Shown here: positions 53,405-61,718 of the stretch, in pieces
Layout: every line of letters begins with the position of its first letter
Position numbering within the stretch: position 1 is the stretch's first letter
Assembly: GCA_044338255.1 (NCBI GenBank)
Contig: JBIILZ010000003.1
Coordinates: 1-64,000, forward strand
Source: CAIUVD01 sp044338255
GTDB taxonomy: Bacteria; Planctomycetota; UBA11346
Direction of reading: 5' to 3'
DNA: 64,000 nucleotides
Made by a program: the position numbers and the translations under genes
Notes under the pieces: generated by a model
Databases searched by the model: none
Told to the model about the DNA's origin: nothing
The model's input: the letters and a program-made list of their open reading frames with translations, nothing else

Positions 53405-54582
53405 TTCTCAAGCACGGTGAGCACGAAGCCTTTGAGGTATTCGGTCTCGGGCACCGCCGGCAGCACCGGATGATCGGGGCTGGCTCCGAGGACCGCGTCG
53501 AGGCGCAAGGTGCGTTTGGCATCGGCGGCGGCTTCGACGACATTGGCCAGGAAATCATCACGCCCGATGTGGTGCGAGCATGAGAAGGTCAGCAACCGTC
53601 CGCCCGGGCGCAGGCGGCGCAGACCGCGCAGGTGGAGATCATGGTAGCCGCGTAGGGCATCGCTGACTCCGGCGCGGTTGCGGGTGAAGGAGGGCGGGTC
53701 GAGGACCACAACATCGAACTGTTCGCGCCGTTCGTCGGCATCTTTCAACCAGGCGAAGGCATCGGCGCAGACCGCCGTGAGGCGCTCGCCGACGCCGGCG
53801 CGGCTGGCGGCAGCCGTGCAACCGGCGATCGAGGCCGCCGCCTGATCGACGGCCACCGCTTCACGGGCGCCGGCGAGCAGGCCATGCAGGGCGAAGCCGC
53901 CGAGGTGGCAACAGATGTCGAGGATCCGCTCGCCCGGTTTGACCCAGCGTGCGAAGTCTTCATGGGCTTGCTGCTGGTCGAGGTAAGTGCCGGTCTTGTG
54001 CGGGTCGAGCAGATCGAGGGTAGTTTCGAGTCGACCGATGGGCACGGTGAGGATGGTCTCCGCCGGGCCGCGCAGTACGCCCGCGCGCTGAGGTAGCCCT
54101 TCGAGGGCGCGTACCGCCAGATCGTTGCGCTCGATGACCTGCGTGGGATGCAACAGCTCGTCGAGAATCCCCACACAGATGTCCTGACGTTGATCCATGC
54201 CGACGGTGGTCGACTGCACCACGAGGCGATCGCGGTACTGGTCGACGATCAGCCCGGGTAGCAGATCGGCCTCGCTCGAGACCAGCCGGCGGGCGGGTTT
54301 CGAGGCTCGGGCGGCGATCGCGGCGAGCAGCCGGCGACGCAGAAAAGCCGCGTCGAGGGGCTCGTCGAGGCGGCTTGCGAGACGCACCGAGATCTGGCTC
54401 TGCGCGGAGTAAAAGCCTTTGCCAATAAAACGTTTGCGATGATCTTCGAGGCGTACCTCGGCACCATTGATGATGCCCTCAAGGCCGCTCAGTTCACTGC
54501 GGAAGACCCACGGGTGGCCGCTCAGGCAGCGATGGCTTTGCTTGCTCGCCAGGGTGACGGTGGGAACGCTGCCTAAGGTCAT
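53401..54582 (-). CDS. RlmI-type 23S rRNA m5C methyltransferase
   Basis: 393 residues. The PUA-like start is GHPWVFRSELSG, followed by NGAEVRLEDHRKRFIGKGFYS; the SAM domain has LDPHKTGTYLDQQQAHEDFARW, ILDICCHLGGFALHGLLAGA, DPPSFTRNRAGV and SCSHHI. The catalytic cysteine would be the Cys in FSCSHH. RlmI and relatives methylate 23S rRNA. The family is spread widely, so RlmI is the most likely identity, not proven. Four bases overlap the GT39 gene. Confidence 0.88.
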   Translation of the reverse strand: MTLGSVPTVTLASKQSHRCLSGHPWVFRSELSGLEGIINGAEVRLEDHRKRFIGKGFYSAQSQISVRLASRLDEPLDAAFLRRRLLAAIAARASKPARRLVSSEADLLPGLIVDQYRDRLVVQSTTVGMDQRQDICVGILDELLHPTQVIERNDLAVRALEGLPQRAGVLRGPAETILTVPIGRLETTLDLLDPHKTGTYLDQQQAHEDFARWVKPGERILDICCHLGGFALHGLLAGAREAVAVDQAAASIAGCTAAASRAGVGERLTAVCADAFAWLKDADERREQFDVVVLDPPSFTRNRAGVSDALRGYHDLHLRGLRRLRPGGRLLTFSCSHHIGRDDFLANVVEAAADAKRTLRLDAVLGASPDHPVLPAVPETEYLKGFVLTVLEN

Positions 54583-54654
54583 GTGGCGAATCGTCTAAGC
54601 CGTTCATTAAATGGAACGACTTGTGCGTTAACTTCGGTCATAGAAGGGGGCCGC

Positions 54655-55020
54655 ATGCTTGGTGACATCCATTCCGATCGCTTGGCGAAGCTCATGGACG
54701 TCTCCGCATTGCGCGGAAAAGTCCACGCCGCCAACATCGCCAATCAGAATACGCCAGGGTACAAAGCCCAGGCCGTGGCCTTTGAAGACGCCTTCCGTGA
54801 GGCACTCGCCACCGGTCATTCGCCCGAGGACGTCGATCCGGAAGTCTACACTCCGGCTAGCACCAGCATCAGCGAGCAAGCCGATGGCAACAATGTCGCA
54901 GTCGATCGCGAGGTCCTCGATCAGGCCCAGAACAACACGCTCTACAATCTCTACGTCGGATTGGCGCAAGGTCGCAAGAAGATGCTGACCATCGCCATGT
55001 CCAGCGCACCTGGAGGCTAA
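54655..55020 (+). CDS. flgB: Flagellar basal-body rod protein FlgB
   Basis: 121 residues from ATG 54655. The rod signature is KVHAANIANQNTPGYKAQAVAFEDAF (N-terminal D0, ANIAN..TPGYKA). The C-terminal end GREVLDQAQNNTLYNLY (VDREVL...NNTLYN) pairs with it. It forms the proximal rod. Two bases separate it from flgC, and the upstream start at 54583 adds unlikely sequence. Confidence 0.95.
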   Translation: MLGDIHSDRLAKLMDVSALRGKVHAANIANQNTPGYKAQAVAFEDAFREALATGHSPEDVDPEVYTPASTSISEQADGNNVAVDREVLDQAQNNTLYNLYVGLAQGRKKMLTIAMSSAPGG

Positions 55021-55022
55021 TC

Positions 55023-55454
55023 ATGCCCGATCAACTTTCTCTACGGGGTCTTTTTGGAGGTGTGGAAGCGGCTGGTTCGGCGATGAGCGCCGAGCGTCTG
55101 CGCATGAGCGTCGCCACCGAAAACCTCGCCCATGCCAACGACACTCGGCCGCTCGCCGACGGCAAACCCTACCAACGGCAACGGGTGCTCTTCCAGGCCG
55201 CCCTCGATGCCCAGCAGAACCTTAATGGCCAGGTCGAGGCCAGCGTCGTCGCTAGCCCTAAATATGATACTCATTACGACCCCACGCATCCGCATGCGAA
55301 CGACCAGGGCATGGTCACCACGCCCGATATCAGCCCGATCCTCGAACTCACCGATCTCATGACGGCGAGCAAGTCCTACGACGCCAATGCCAACGCCGCC
55401 CGGGGTCTGATGAAGATGCACGAAACCGCCCTGCGCCTCGGCCAGGACAGCTGA
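55023..55454 (+). CDS. flgC: Flagellar basal-body rod protein FlgC
   Basis: 143 residues. MSAERLRMSVATENLAHANDT is the N-terminal rod domain and DLMTASKSYDANANAARGLMKMHETALRLGQ the C-terminal one, with the FlgC-type EN and YDAN features. NLAHAN replaces the usual NIANANT. It forms the proximal rod with flgB. A 140-bp gap with an AT-rich stretch follows before fliE. Confidence 0.94.
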   Translation: MPDQLSLRGLFGGVEAAGSAMSAERLRMSVATENLAHANDTRPLADGKPYQRQRVLFQAALDAQQNLNGQVEASVVASPKYDTHYDPTHPHANDQGMVTTPDISPILELTDLMTASKSYDANANAARGLMKMHETALRLGQDS

Positions 55455-55594
55455 CGGGCAGCGCGCATGATTTCCGCTCAGGTACATCTTTTTTTTGCCG
55501 ATGCTCTCGTTAGACTGACTTTTATCAGCTCTTCGACTTATTCTCCTTTCAGCGTCCTTGTTTGCTTTCTCTGCCGTACCTTTCGGGCCCTGCC

Positions 55595-55906
55595 ATGAGC
55601 CTTCCGCTTGATCCTCTGCGTGGCCTCTATGGTGCCCAGGCTCCCAGCCCGGCAGCACCGGCAGCGCCGGCGACGACTGCTGACGGCAAGTCCTTCCAGG
55701 ATGTGCTCAACGATTTCGTCAAGCAGGTGGATACGACGCAGCACGAATACGATTCGGCGATCGGTGCCGTCGAGCGCGGCGAGACTGACAATCTGCATCG
55801 CGTGATGCTGGCGCAGAACGAAGCTCAGCTGTCGCTGAAACTAGCCGTCGAAGTTCGTAACAAACTAGTTGAAGCGTATAAGGAAACCATGCGCACGCAG
55901 TTCTAA
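55595..55906 (+). CDS. fliE: Flagellar hook-basal body protein FliE
   Basis: 103 residues from ATG 55595. The FliE pattern is SFQDVLNDFVKQVDTTQHEYDSA and the end MLAQNEAQLSLKLAVEVRNKLVEAYKETMRTQF, here broken for length, is the family hallmark (.....a..l..rnklv.aY.eI.r). It links the MS ring and rod. Downstream genes of the flagellar set are missing; an efflux operon follows. Confidence 0.94.
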   Translation: MSLPLDPLRGLYGAQAPSPAAPAAPATTADGKSFQDVLNDFVKQVDTTQHEYDSAIGAVERGETDNLHRVMLAQNEAQLSLKLAVEVRNKLVEAYKETMRTQF

Positions 55907-55913
55907 GACTGCC

Positions 55914-55960
55914 TTTGACAGATACCTTTGCCAGATCCTTTGCCAGATCCTTTGCTAGAT
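55914..55960. repeat. Nearly four tandem copies of tttgccagatcc
   Basis: A 12-bp unit at 55927-55938 and 55939-55950 is flanked by diverged copies at 55914-55926 (tttgacagatacc) and 55951-55960. It lies between fliE and the TolC gene; a potential promoter or processing region of the efflux operon. Confidence 0.85.
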
Positions 55961-56026
55961 AGTTGGTGGCCTCCAGGCAGCGAGAAAAGTCCTTGGTTCT
56001 CGGCGCGCTGCTCGGATCGTTCGCGC

Positions 56027-57445
56027 ATGAAGCTGTCCCTTATCGGTTGCACGTCCCTCCTGCTCGCCATCGCCACCAGTATCTCTGCCGAAGACACCGT
56101 GGTTCCCGCACCAGCAGTCACGGTGCCGGCAGCGGTTGCTGAACCTCTTGTCGCACCTGTTGCCGCCGCACCTGTTGCCGCCGCACCTGTTGCCGCCGCA
56201 CCTGTTGCCGCCGCACCGACCCTGACTTTAGATGAGGCCCTGGTCGAAGCCGCGACCCACGCCCCCACGCCGGCGATCGCCCAGGCCCGTCTCGAACGGG
56301 TGCGCGCGCTACAGACCCAGGCCCGCGCCCTGCTCATGCCGACGGTGACCTTGGGTGGTTCGTACGGCTCGCAGTGGACCAACCGCCAACCCTACGCCGG
56401 AAGATCGACGGAGATCCTCGCTGGCCAAGCCGACGTCGCCATCCGCTTGTTCGATGGCACGGCCTTTCCGGCGATGAAATCGGCGAAGAATCAATTCGCC
56501 GGCCAGGAACACGCCAGCCGTGATCTGCGTCGGGCGTCGGCGTTCAGCGTCGCCACCTCGTACCTGACGGTGATCACCGCCGAGCGCTTGAAGGTCGTGG
56601 CCACCCGCCGTCTCGACGTCGCCAACCAGCTGCTCGAAGAAGCCCGCGCGCGCCTGAAGGCCGGCTTGGCCATCGCCAGCGATGTGACGCGTGCCGAAGT
56701 AGAAGTCGCCGACAGCAACCTCTCGCTCAGCCAGGCCGTGCAGGCGATCGAGCTCGGGCGGTTGGCCCTCCAAGAAGCGATGGGCGGGCGTGAGCCGGGA
56801 GTCCTCGCCGAGCCGCTGGTGACCGCTCCAGAAGATCAGAAGCCTGACGATCTGTTGGTCATCGCTCGTCGTCAGCGCGATGATCTGGCGGCAGCGCGCT
56901 TCGCCGTCGAGTCCAATCTCAACGATGCCGAAGTCATCCGTCGCGGCAATTGGCCGGTGCTCGGCGCCCACGCCGGAGTCGCCGATCAGGATCGCAATGA
57001 CGGTACCAATGGGCTGTACGGCGATACCCATTATGTCGCGGGCCTGACCGCCAGCTGGTCACTGTATGATGGCGGATTGCGCTCGGGGCGGGTCGAGGAG
57101 ACCGAAGCCGCTGGTCGCGAACGGCGCCTGAACGTGCGTGCCATCGAGCTCGGCGCACAGCGCGAAGTCCGTACTGCCGTGGTCCAGATCACCACCGCCG
57201 TCGCCGGTGTTGCACAGGCCGAAGCCCGCAGCCGCAGTGCCGCCGCCGATGCCGCCGACGCCTTCGCCCGTTATCGCGCCGGTACCGGTACCGCCACCGA
57301 GCTCGCGGATGCGCAATATCGCAGCGCCTCGGCCGATGCCGATTTGACCCGTCGCAAGATCGAGGTCCTGTCCTTCCGCCTGGGCTTGCGCCAGGCCCTG
57401 GGCAGCTGGCCGTTATCCGATGTCGAGCCGACCGGGTCACCATGA
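56027..57445 (+). CDS. TolC-family outer-membrane efflux protein
   Basis: 472 residues from ATG 56027, signal peptide MKLSLIGCTSLLLAIATSISA. Residues 40-65 are four VAAAP repeats (15-bp array). Two TolC-type repeats follow: LDEALVEAATHAPTPAIAQ and YLTVITAERLKVVATRRLDVANQLLEEARARLKAGLAIASDVTRAEVEV, here in parts. A further conserved end is RYRAGTGTATELADAQYRSA. The protein forms the outer-membrane channel. The stop overlaps the adaptor start (ATGA). Confidence 0.9.
   Translation: MKLSLIGCTSLLLAIATSISAEDTVVPAPAVTVPAAVAEPLVAPVAAAPVAAAPVAAAPVAAAPTLTLDEALVEAATHAPTPAIAQARLERVRALQTQARALLMPTVTLGGSYGSQWTNRQPYAGRSTEILAGQADVAIRLFDGTAFPAMKSAKNQFAGQEHASRDLRRASAFSVATSYLTVITAERLKVVATRRLDVANQLLEEARARLKAGLAIASDVTRAEVEVADSNLSLSQAVQAIELGRLALQEAMGGREPGVLAEPLVTAPEDQKPDDLLVIARRQRDDLAAARFAVESNLNDAEVIRRGNWPVLGAHAGVADQDRNDGTNGLYGDTHYVAGLTASWSLYDGGLRSGRVEETEAAGRERRLNVRAIELGAQREVRTAVVQITTAVAGVAQAEARSRSAAADAADAFARYRAGTGTATELADAQYRSASADADLTRRKIEVLSFRLGLRQALGSWPLSDVEPTGSP
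56153..56212 (+). repeat. Four tandem 15-bp units encoding VAAAP
   Basis: Units of 15 bp with core gcacctgttgccgcc (56153-56212) encode AAPVAAAPV repeats between the signal peptide and the first coiled part of the TolC-like protein. Confidence 0.95.
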
Positions 57446-58569
57446 ACAGGTATCCGACCTGGGTCTGTTTAACGGGTATGCTGATGCTGGCTGCATGTGG
57501 CAAGCCGGCGGCTCCGGTCGGTGTGGAAAAGAAAAAAGGCGAGCAGCCATTCCCCATCGAAGTGCGGGTGGTCGCTGAACGCGAACTGGCCCAGACCATG
57601 CGTGCCCCGGGCACCGTCGAAGCCTTCGAAACAGTGCAGATCACCGCCCGCGTGGCGGGCTCACTTGACCGTCTGCAGGTCGTCGAAGGCGATCAGGTGG
57701 CGGTCGGCGATCTCATCGCCACCATCGATGCGGAGCGCTATCGCATCACTTTGGCGACCATGCGGGCTCAGCTCGCCCGCGCCCAGGCCGTGCGCGAAGA
57801 CGCCAGCGCCTCGGCCGCGCGGCGCGAGGAACTGGCGAAAGTCGATCGCGTGCCACAGGAAGAGGCCCAGCAGGCACGCATGCGCCTGCTGCAGGCGGAG
57901 GCCGATCTGGCCGGCGCCCAAGCTGCCGTCGAGCGCGCCGCCCTGGATCTCAAGGACGCCCAGGTCACCGCCCCCATCGCCGGCATCATTCAGCGCCGCG
58001 AGGCGCGTACCGGCGCCTACCTGCCGATCGGGGCGCCCCTAGTGACCCTCATCCAGCGCGACCCGCTGCAATTGCACTTCAGCGTCGCGGTCGGCGAGGC
58101 CCAGCGCCTGCGCGTCGGCATGGTCGTGGACGCGATTCCGCGGGGCTCGGCGGCGCCGATCCGCGCCACTATCCGCCTGATCGCCGATGCCGTCGATCCC
58201 GGCACACGCCTGGTGCCGGTCGTTGCCCGTCTGGCCACCGAGACCGCCAGCGCGGTGCGCCCGGGAACCTTCGCGGACGTGCTCATGACCATGCCGCCAC
58301 GCACTGTCATCAGCGTTCCGAGCCTGTCGCTGCGCGCCAGCGAACGCGGAACTATGGCCTATGTCGTCGACGGGGACGTGGTTCATGAACGGATCGTGAT
58401 CCTCGAAGGCCAGGCTGAAGACGGGGAGCTGATGGTCGCCAGCGGCCTGCGCGTCGGTGAAACACTGGCCGTACGGGCCGCCGATGGCCTGCGCAAGGGC
58501 ATGAAGGTGGTGGTGATCAAGCCGGGCTCCGGGCCGGTGCGACCAGCAGCGGAAGCCGTCGGCAGATGA
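57442..58569 (+). CDS. RND efflux periplasmic adaptor (HlyD/AcrA family)
   Basis: 375 residues. The signal peptide has lipobox MLAAC with cysteine 19. The adaptor parts are QITARVAGSLDRLQVVEGDQVAVGDLIATID (lipoyl half), an alpha-hairpin at 100-150 and DAQVTAPIAGIIQRREARTGAYLPIGAPL (the second lipoyl half), then a barrel and membrane-proximal domain. It joins the inner-membrane pump to the TolC-like channel. It overlaps both neighbours by 4 bp. Confidence 0.93.
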   Translation: MNRYPTWVCLTGMLMLAACGKPAAPVGVEKKKGEQPFPIEVRVVAERELAQTMRAPGTVEAFETVQITARVAGSLDRLQVVEGDQVAVGDLIATIDAERYRITLATMRAQLARAQAVREDASASAARREELAKVDRVPQEEAQQARMRLLQAEADLAGAQAAVERAALDLKDAQVTAPIAGIIQRREARTGAYLPIGAPLVTLIQRDPLQLHFSVAVGEAQRLRVGMVVDAIPRGSAAPIRATIRLIADAVDPGTRLVPVVARLATETASAVRPGTFADVLMTMPPRTVISVPSLSLRASERGTMAYVVDGDVVHERIVILEGQAEDGELMVASGLRVGETLAVRAADGLRKGMKVVVIKPGSGPVRPAAEAVGR

Positions 58570-61500
58570 ATCTGACCGACGCCTGCATCCGTAAGCCGGT
58601 CCTGGCCTGGGTGCTGATGATCGGCGTGGTCCTGATCGGCAGCGTGTCCCTGCAGCGTATCGGCATCAGCCAGTTCCCCGATGTCGACTTCCCCGTCGTC
58701 AACGTCGCCATCACCTGGGAGGGGGCCTCGGCCGAGGCGGTGGAGAGCGATATCCTCGAGGACGTCGAGGACATCCTCTCATCGATCGAGGGCGTCACCG
58801 CCCTGACCTCGAGCGCTCGCACCGGTTCGGGCAACCTCTCGGTCGAATTCGACATCTCGCGGAGCATCGATAGCGCGCTCCAGGATGTGCAATCGAGGCT
58901 CGGACAGATCACCCGCCGGCTGCCCAAGGACATTGATCCACCGGTGGTGACCAAGATGAACCCCGATGATTTCCCGATCCTCTGGGCGGGCCTGGGCGGC
59001 AACGTGCCCAAGCGCCAGCTCATGGATACGGCGCGCACGGTCCGCGATCGGCTGCTGCGCACGCCAGGGGTCGGCGACATCCTGCTCGGCGGCTCGGCGG
59101 ATCGCGCGGTACGCCTGTGGTTCGACAACTCGAAGCTGATCGAGCAGGGGGTCACGGTCATAGAAGTCGCCGCCGCGCTCAATCGCCAGCATCTCGAGAT
59201 TCCCGCGGGGTATCTCGAGGATGCCGGCTTCCGCGGGCGCGAGATCAATGTGCGGGTGATGGGCGAAGCCCTCAAGCTTGAGCAGCTGCGGGCGCTGGTG
59301 GTCGGTGGGTCAGCCAACCACCCGGTGCGTCTGGAGGATGTCGCGCAGGTCGAGGACGGCTTCGTCGATCAGCGCTCCTTCTCGCGCTTCAATGGCGAGA
59401 GCGCGGTCGGCATCGGCATCCGTAAGCAGCGCGGCACCAATCAGGTCGCTGTCGCCAAGGCGGTGCGCCAGGCACTCATCGATATCCAGCCGACCCTGCC
59501 CCCCGGGATGTCGATCGGCATCAACTACGATGCGACGGTGTTCATCGAGCGCTCGATCACTGATCTCGGGCACGAGCTGCTCCTGGCGGTGGCCTTGACG
59601 GCCGTAGTCTGCTGGTTGTTCCTCGGTTCGCTGTCAGCGACCAGCAACGTCATCCTCGCTATACCCATGTCGCTGTTCGGCACCATCACCGTGCTCGATA
59701 TGTGCGGCTTCACGCTCAACACCTTCACGCTGCTCGGGCTGGCCCTGGTCATCGGCCTGGTCGTCGACGATGCGATCATGGTCCAGGAGAACATCACCCG
59801 CCATATGGAGCTGGGCGCCAAGCCCAAGGAGGCGGCCTCGCGGGGGACGAAGGAGATCGCCTTCGCGGCCCTCGCCGCGACCGCGGCGGTGATCGCCGTC
59901 TTCATGCCGGTACTCTTCGTGCCGGGGGTCATTGGGCGTTTCCTCCTGCAGTTCGGCGTGGCGTTCTCGGTAGCCGTGGCGCTGAGCTACCTCGAGGCCG
60001 TGACCCTCGCACCGGCGCGCTGTAGCCAGATGGTGCACATCGCCACCGCCAAGCGCGGCCTGATCGTGCGCGGTGGCGAAGCCCTGTTCGCGGCCATCGG
60101 GCGGCTATACCTCCCGCTGCTGAACCACTCCTTGCGCCGGCCGTGGACGACCCTGGCGATCGCCATGGTGCTCTTCGTCAGTTCGCTGTGGTTGTTCACC
60201 GCCTTGCCCAAGGAATTCATCTCTTCCGAGGATCAGAGCCGTCTACAGTTGCGCCTCGATGCCCCCGCGAGCGCCAATCTCGAGGAGACCGATGCCCTGA
60301 TGCGCCAGGTTGAAGCCTACCTGCTGCAACGTCCGGACATCGAACGCATCTATGCCAGCATCGGTGGCGGCAACTTCGGCTCGTCGGGGTCGTCCTCGGG
60401 CAATATGTTCATCACCTTGGTGCAACCCGACCGCCGGCAGCTGAGCCAGCAGCAGATCCAAGGCGAGATCCGCGCCTGGGCGGGTTCCCTGGCGGGGGCG
60501 CGAGTGGTGGTCCAGGATCCCTCGGCGCAGAGCTTCACCGGTCAGCGCCAGGGCGCGCAGGTCGCCTTCAGTCTTAGCGGCGACGATTGGTCGGCGCTGG
60601 TCAAGACCTCGCAGGAGGTGGTTCAGCGCCTGCGCGCCTCGGAGCTGCTGGTCGATGTCGATAGCGATTTCCGCCTTGGCCGCCCCGAGGCACGCCTCGA
60701 GATCCAGCGCGAGGCCGCCCAGGACCTCGGCGTCAAGGCCGACGACGTCGCGCAGACCGTGAATTTCCTGCTCGGCGGCAACCGCTTAGCCAAGTTCTCC
60801 GACAATGGTCGCCGGCTCGACATCCGCGCGCGCGCGACCCTCGCCGAGCGCCAGCGCCCCGAGGACCTTCTGCAGTACCGCGTGCGTTCGGCAGGTGGCG
60901 GCCTGGTGCCCCTCGCCAACCTTGCCGAGGTCCAGGTGGTCCCGACGGTGCAGGCGATCCTCCGCCGCGATCGCTCGCGGGCGATCACCATCACCGCCAA
61001 TCTCGGGGACCAGGTCACCCGCGAAGCCGCCGGCCAGGTCATCGCTGGCATTAGCGCTGAGCTTCCCCTCGGCATCCGCCTAGTCGAGCAGGGCATCGGC
61101 AAGCAGATGCGCGAGACCTTCAGCGGCCTGGGCTTTTCGCTGGTCCTGGGCCTGGTGGCGGCGTATCTCATCCTCGGCGGCCAGTTCAACTCGTTCCTGC
61201 ATCCGTTGACGGTGCTGACAGTGCTGCCGTTCGCCCTGTCGGGGGCGCTGGCCGGGCTGTGGCTGGGCGGATTCACCTTCAATCTCTTCAGCGCCATCGG
61301 CATCGTGCTGCTCATGGGCCTGGCGAAGAAGAATTCGATCATCCTTGTCGATTACGCTAACCAGGGCCGCGAACGCGGCCTGAGCGCCAGCGAGGCCATG
61401 CACCATGCCGGCCTGATCCGCCTGCGTCCGATCGTCATGACCAGCGTTGCGACCCTGGCGGCGGCGGTGCCGACGGCGCTGGGCCTGGGAAGCGGTGCCG

Positions 61501-61718
61501 AGACCCGCCAACCGATGGCGGTGGCGATCCTCGGCGGGATCATCGTCTCGACGATCCTCTCGCTGGTGGTGGTGCCGGCGTTCTACGTCCTCGTCGACCG
61601 CCTGCTGGTGAAGGTCCGCGGGGTTTCAGCCGTGGGTGAAGCCGGGGGCGTGGATCGCCCCGGTCAGGAAGTGGCTCCAGTTCTTCTCGAAAAAGATCCG
61701 TCCAAGATCGTCGAGTGA
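58566..61718 (+). CDS. RND-family efflux transporter (HAE1/MdtB type)
   Basis: 1050 residues, full length. The AcrB-like start is ACIRKPVLAWVLMIGVVLIG; TM4 carries LGLALVIGLVVDDAIMVQENI with the proton-relay Asp pair, and TM10 has MGLAKKNSIILVDYANQGRERG with the matching Lys. SISQFPDVDFPVVNVAITWEGA and the N-terminal porter domain are normal. It exports drugs or metabolites using proton flow. Its last 93 bp overlap, tail to tail, the end of the flavoprotein gene on the other strand. Confidence 0.95.
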   Translation: MNLTDACIRKPVLAWVLMIGVVLIGSVSLQRIGISQFPDVDFPVVNVAITWEGASAEAVESDILEDVEDILSSIEGVTALTSSARTGSGNLSVEFDISRSIDSALQDVQSRLGQITRRLPKDIDPPVVTKMNPDDFPILWAGLGGNVPKRQLMDTARTVRDRLLRTPGVGDILLGGSADRAVRLWFDNSKLIEQGVTVIEVAAALNRQHLEIPAGYLEDAGFRGREINVRVMGEALKLEQLRALVVGGSANHPVRLEDVAQVEDGFVDQRSFSRFNGESAVGIGIRKQRGTNQVAVAKAVRQALIDIQPTLPPGMSIGINYDATVFIERSITDLGHELLLAVALTAVVCWLFLGSLSATSNVILAIPMSLFGTITVLDMCGFTLNTFTLLGLALVIGLVVDDAIMVQENITRHMELGAKPKEAASRGTKEIAFAALAATAAVIAVFMPVLFVPGVIGRFLLQFGVAFSVAVALSYLEAVTLAPARCSQMVHIATAKRGLIVRGGEALFAAIGRLYLPLLNHSLRRPWTTLAIAMVLFVSSLWLFTALPKEFISSEDQSRLQLRLDAPASANLEETDALMRQVEAYLLQRPDIERIYASIGGGNFGSSGSSSGNMFITLVQPDRRQLSQQQIQGEIRAWAGSLAGARVVVQDPSAQSFTGQRQGAQVAFSLSGDDWSALVKTSQEVVQRLRASELLVDVDSDFRLGRPEARLEIQREAAQDLGVKADDVAQTVNFLLGGNRLAKFSDNGRRLDIRARATLAERQRPEDLLQYRVRSAGGGLVPLANLAEVQVVPTVQAILRRDRSRAITITANLGDQVTREAAGQVIAGISAELPLGIRLVEQGIGKQMRETFSGLGFSLVLGLVAAYLILGGQFNSFLHPLTVLTVLPFALSGALAGLWLGGFTFNLFSAIGIVLLMGLAKKNSIILVDYANQGRERGLSASEAMHHAGLIRLRPIVMTSVATLAAAVPTALGLGSGAETRQPMAVAILGGIIVSTILSLVVVPAFYVLVDRLLVKVRGVSAVGEAGGVDRPGQEVAPVLLEKDPSKIVE

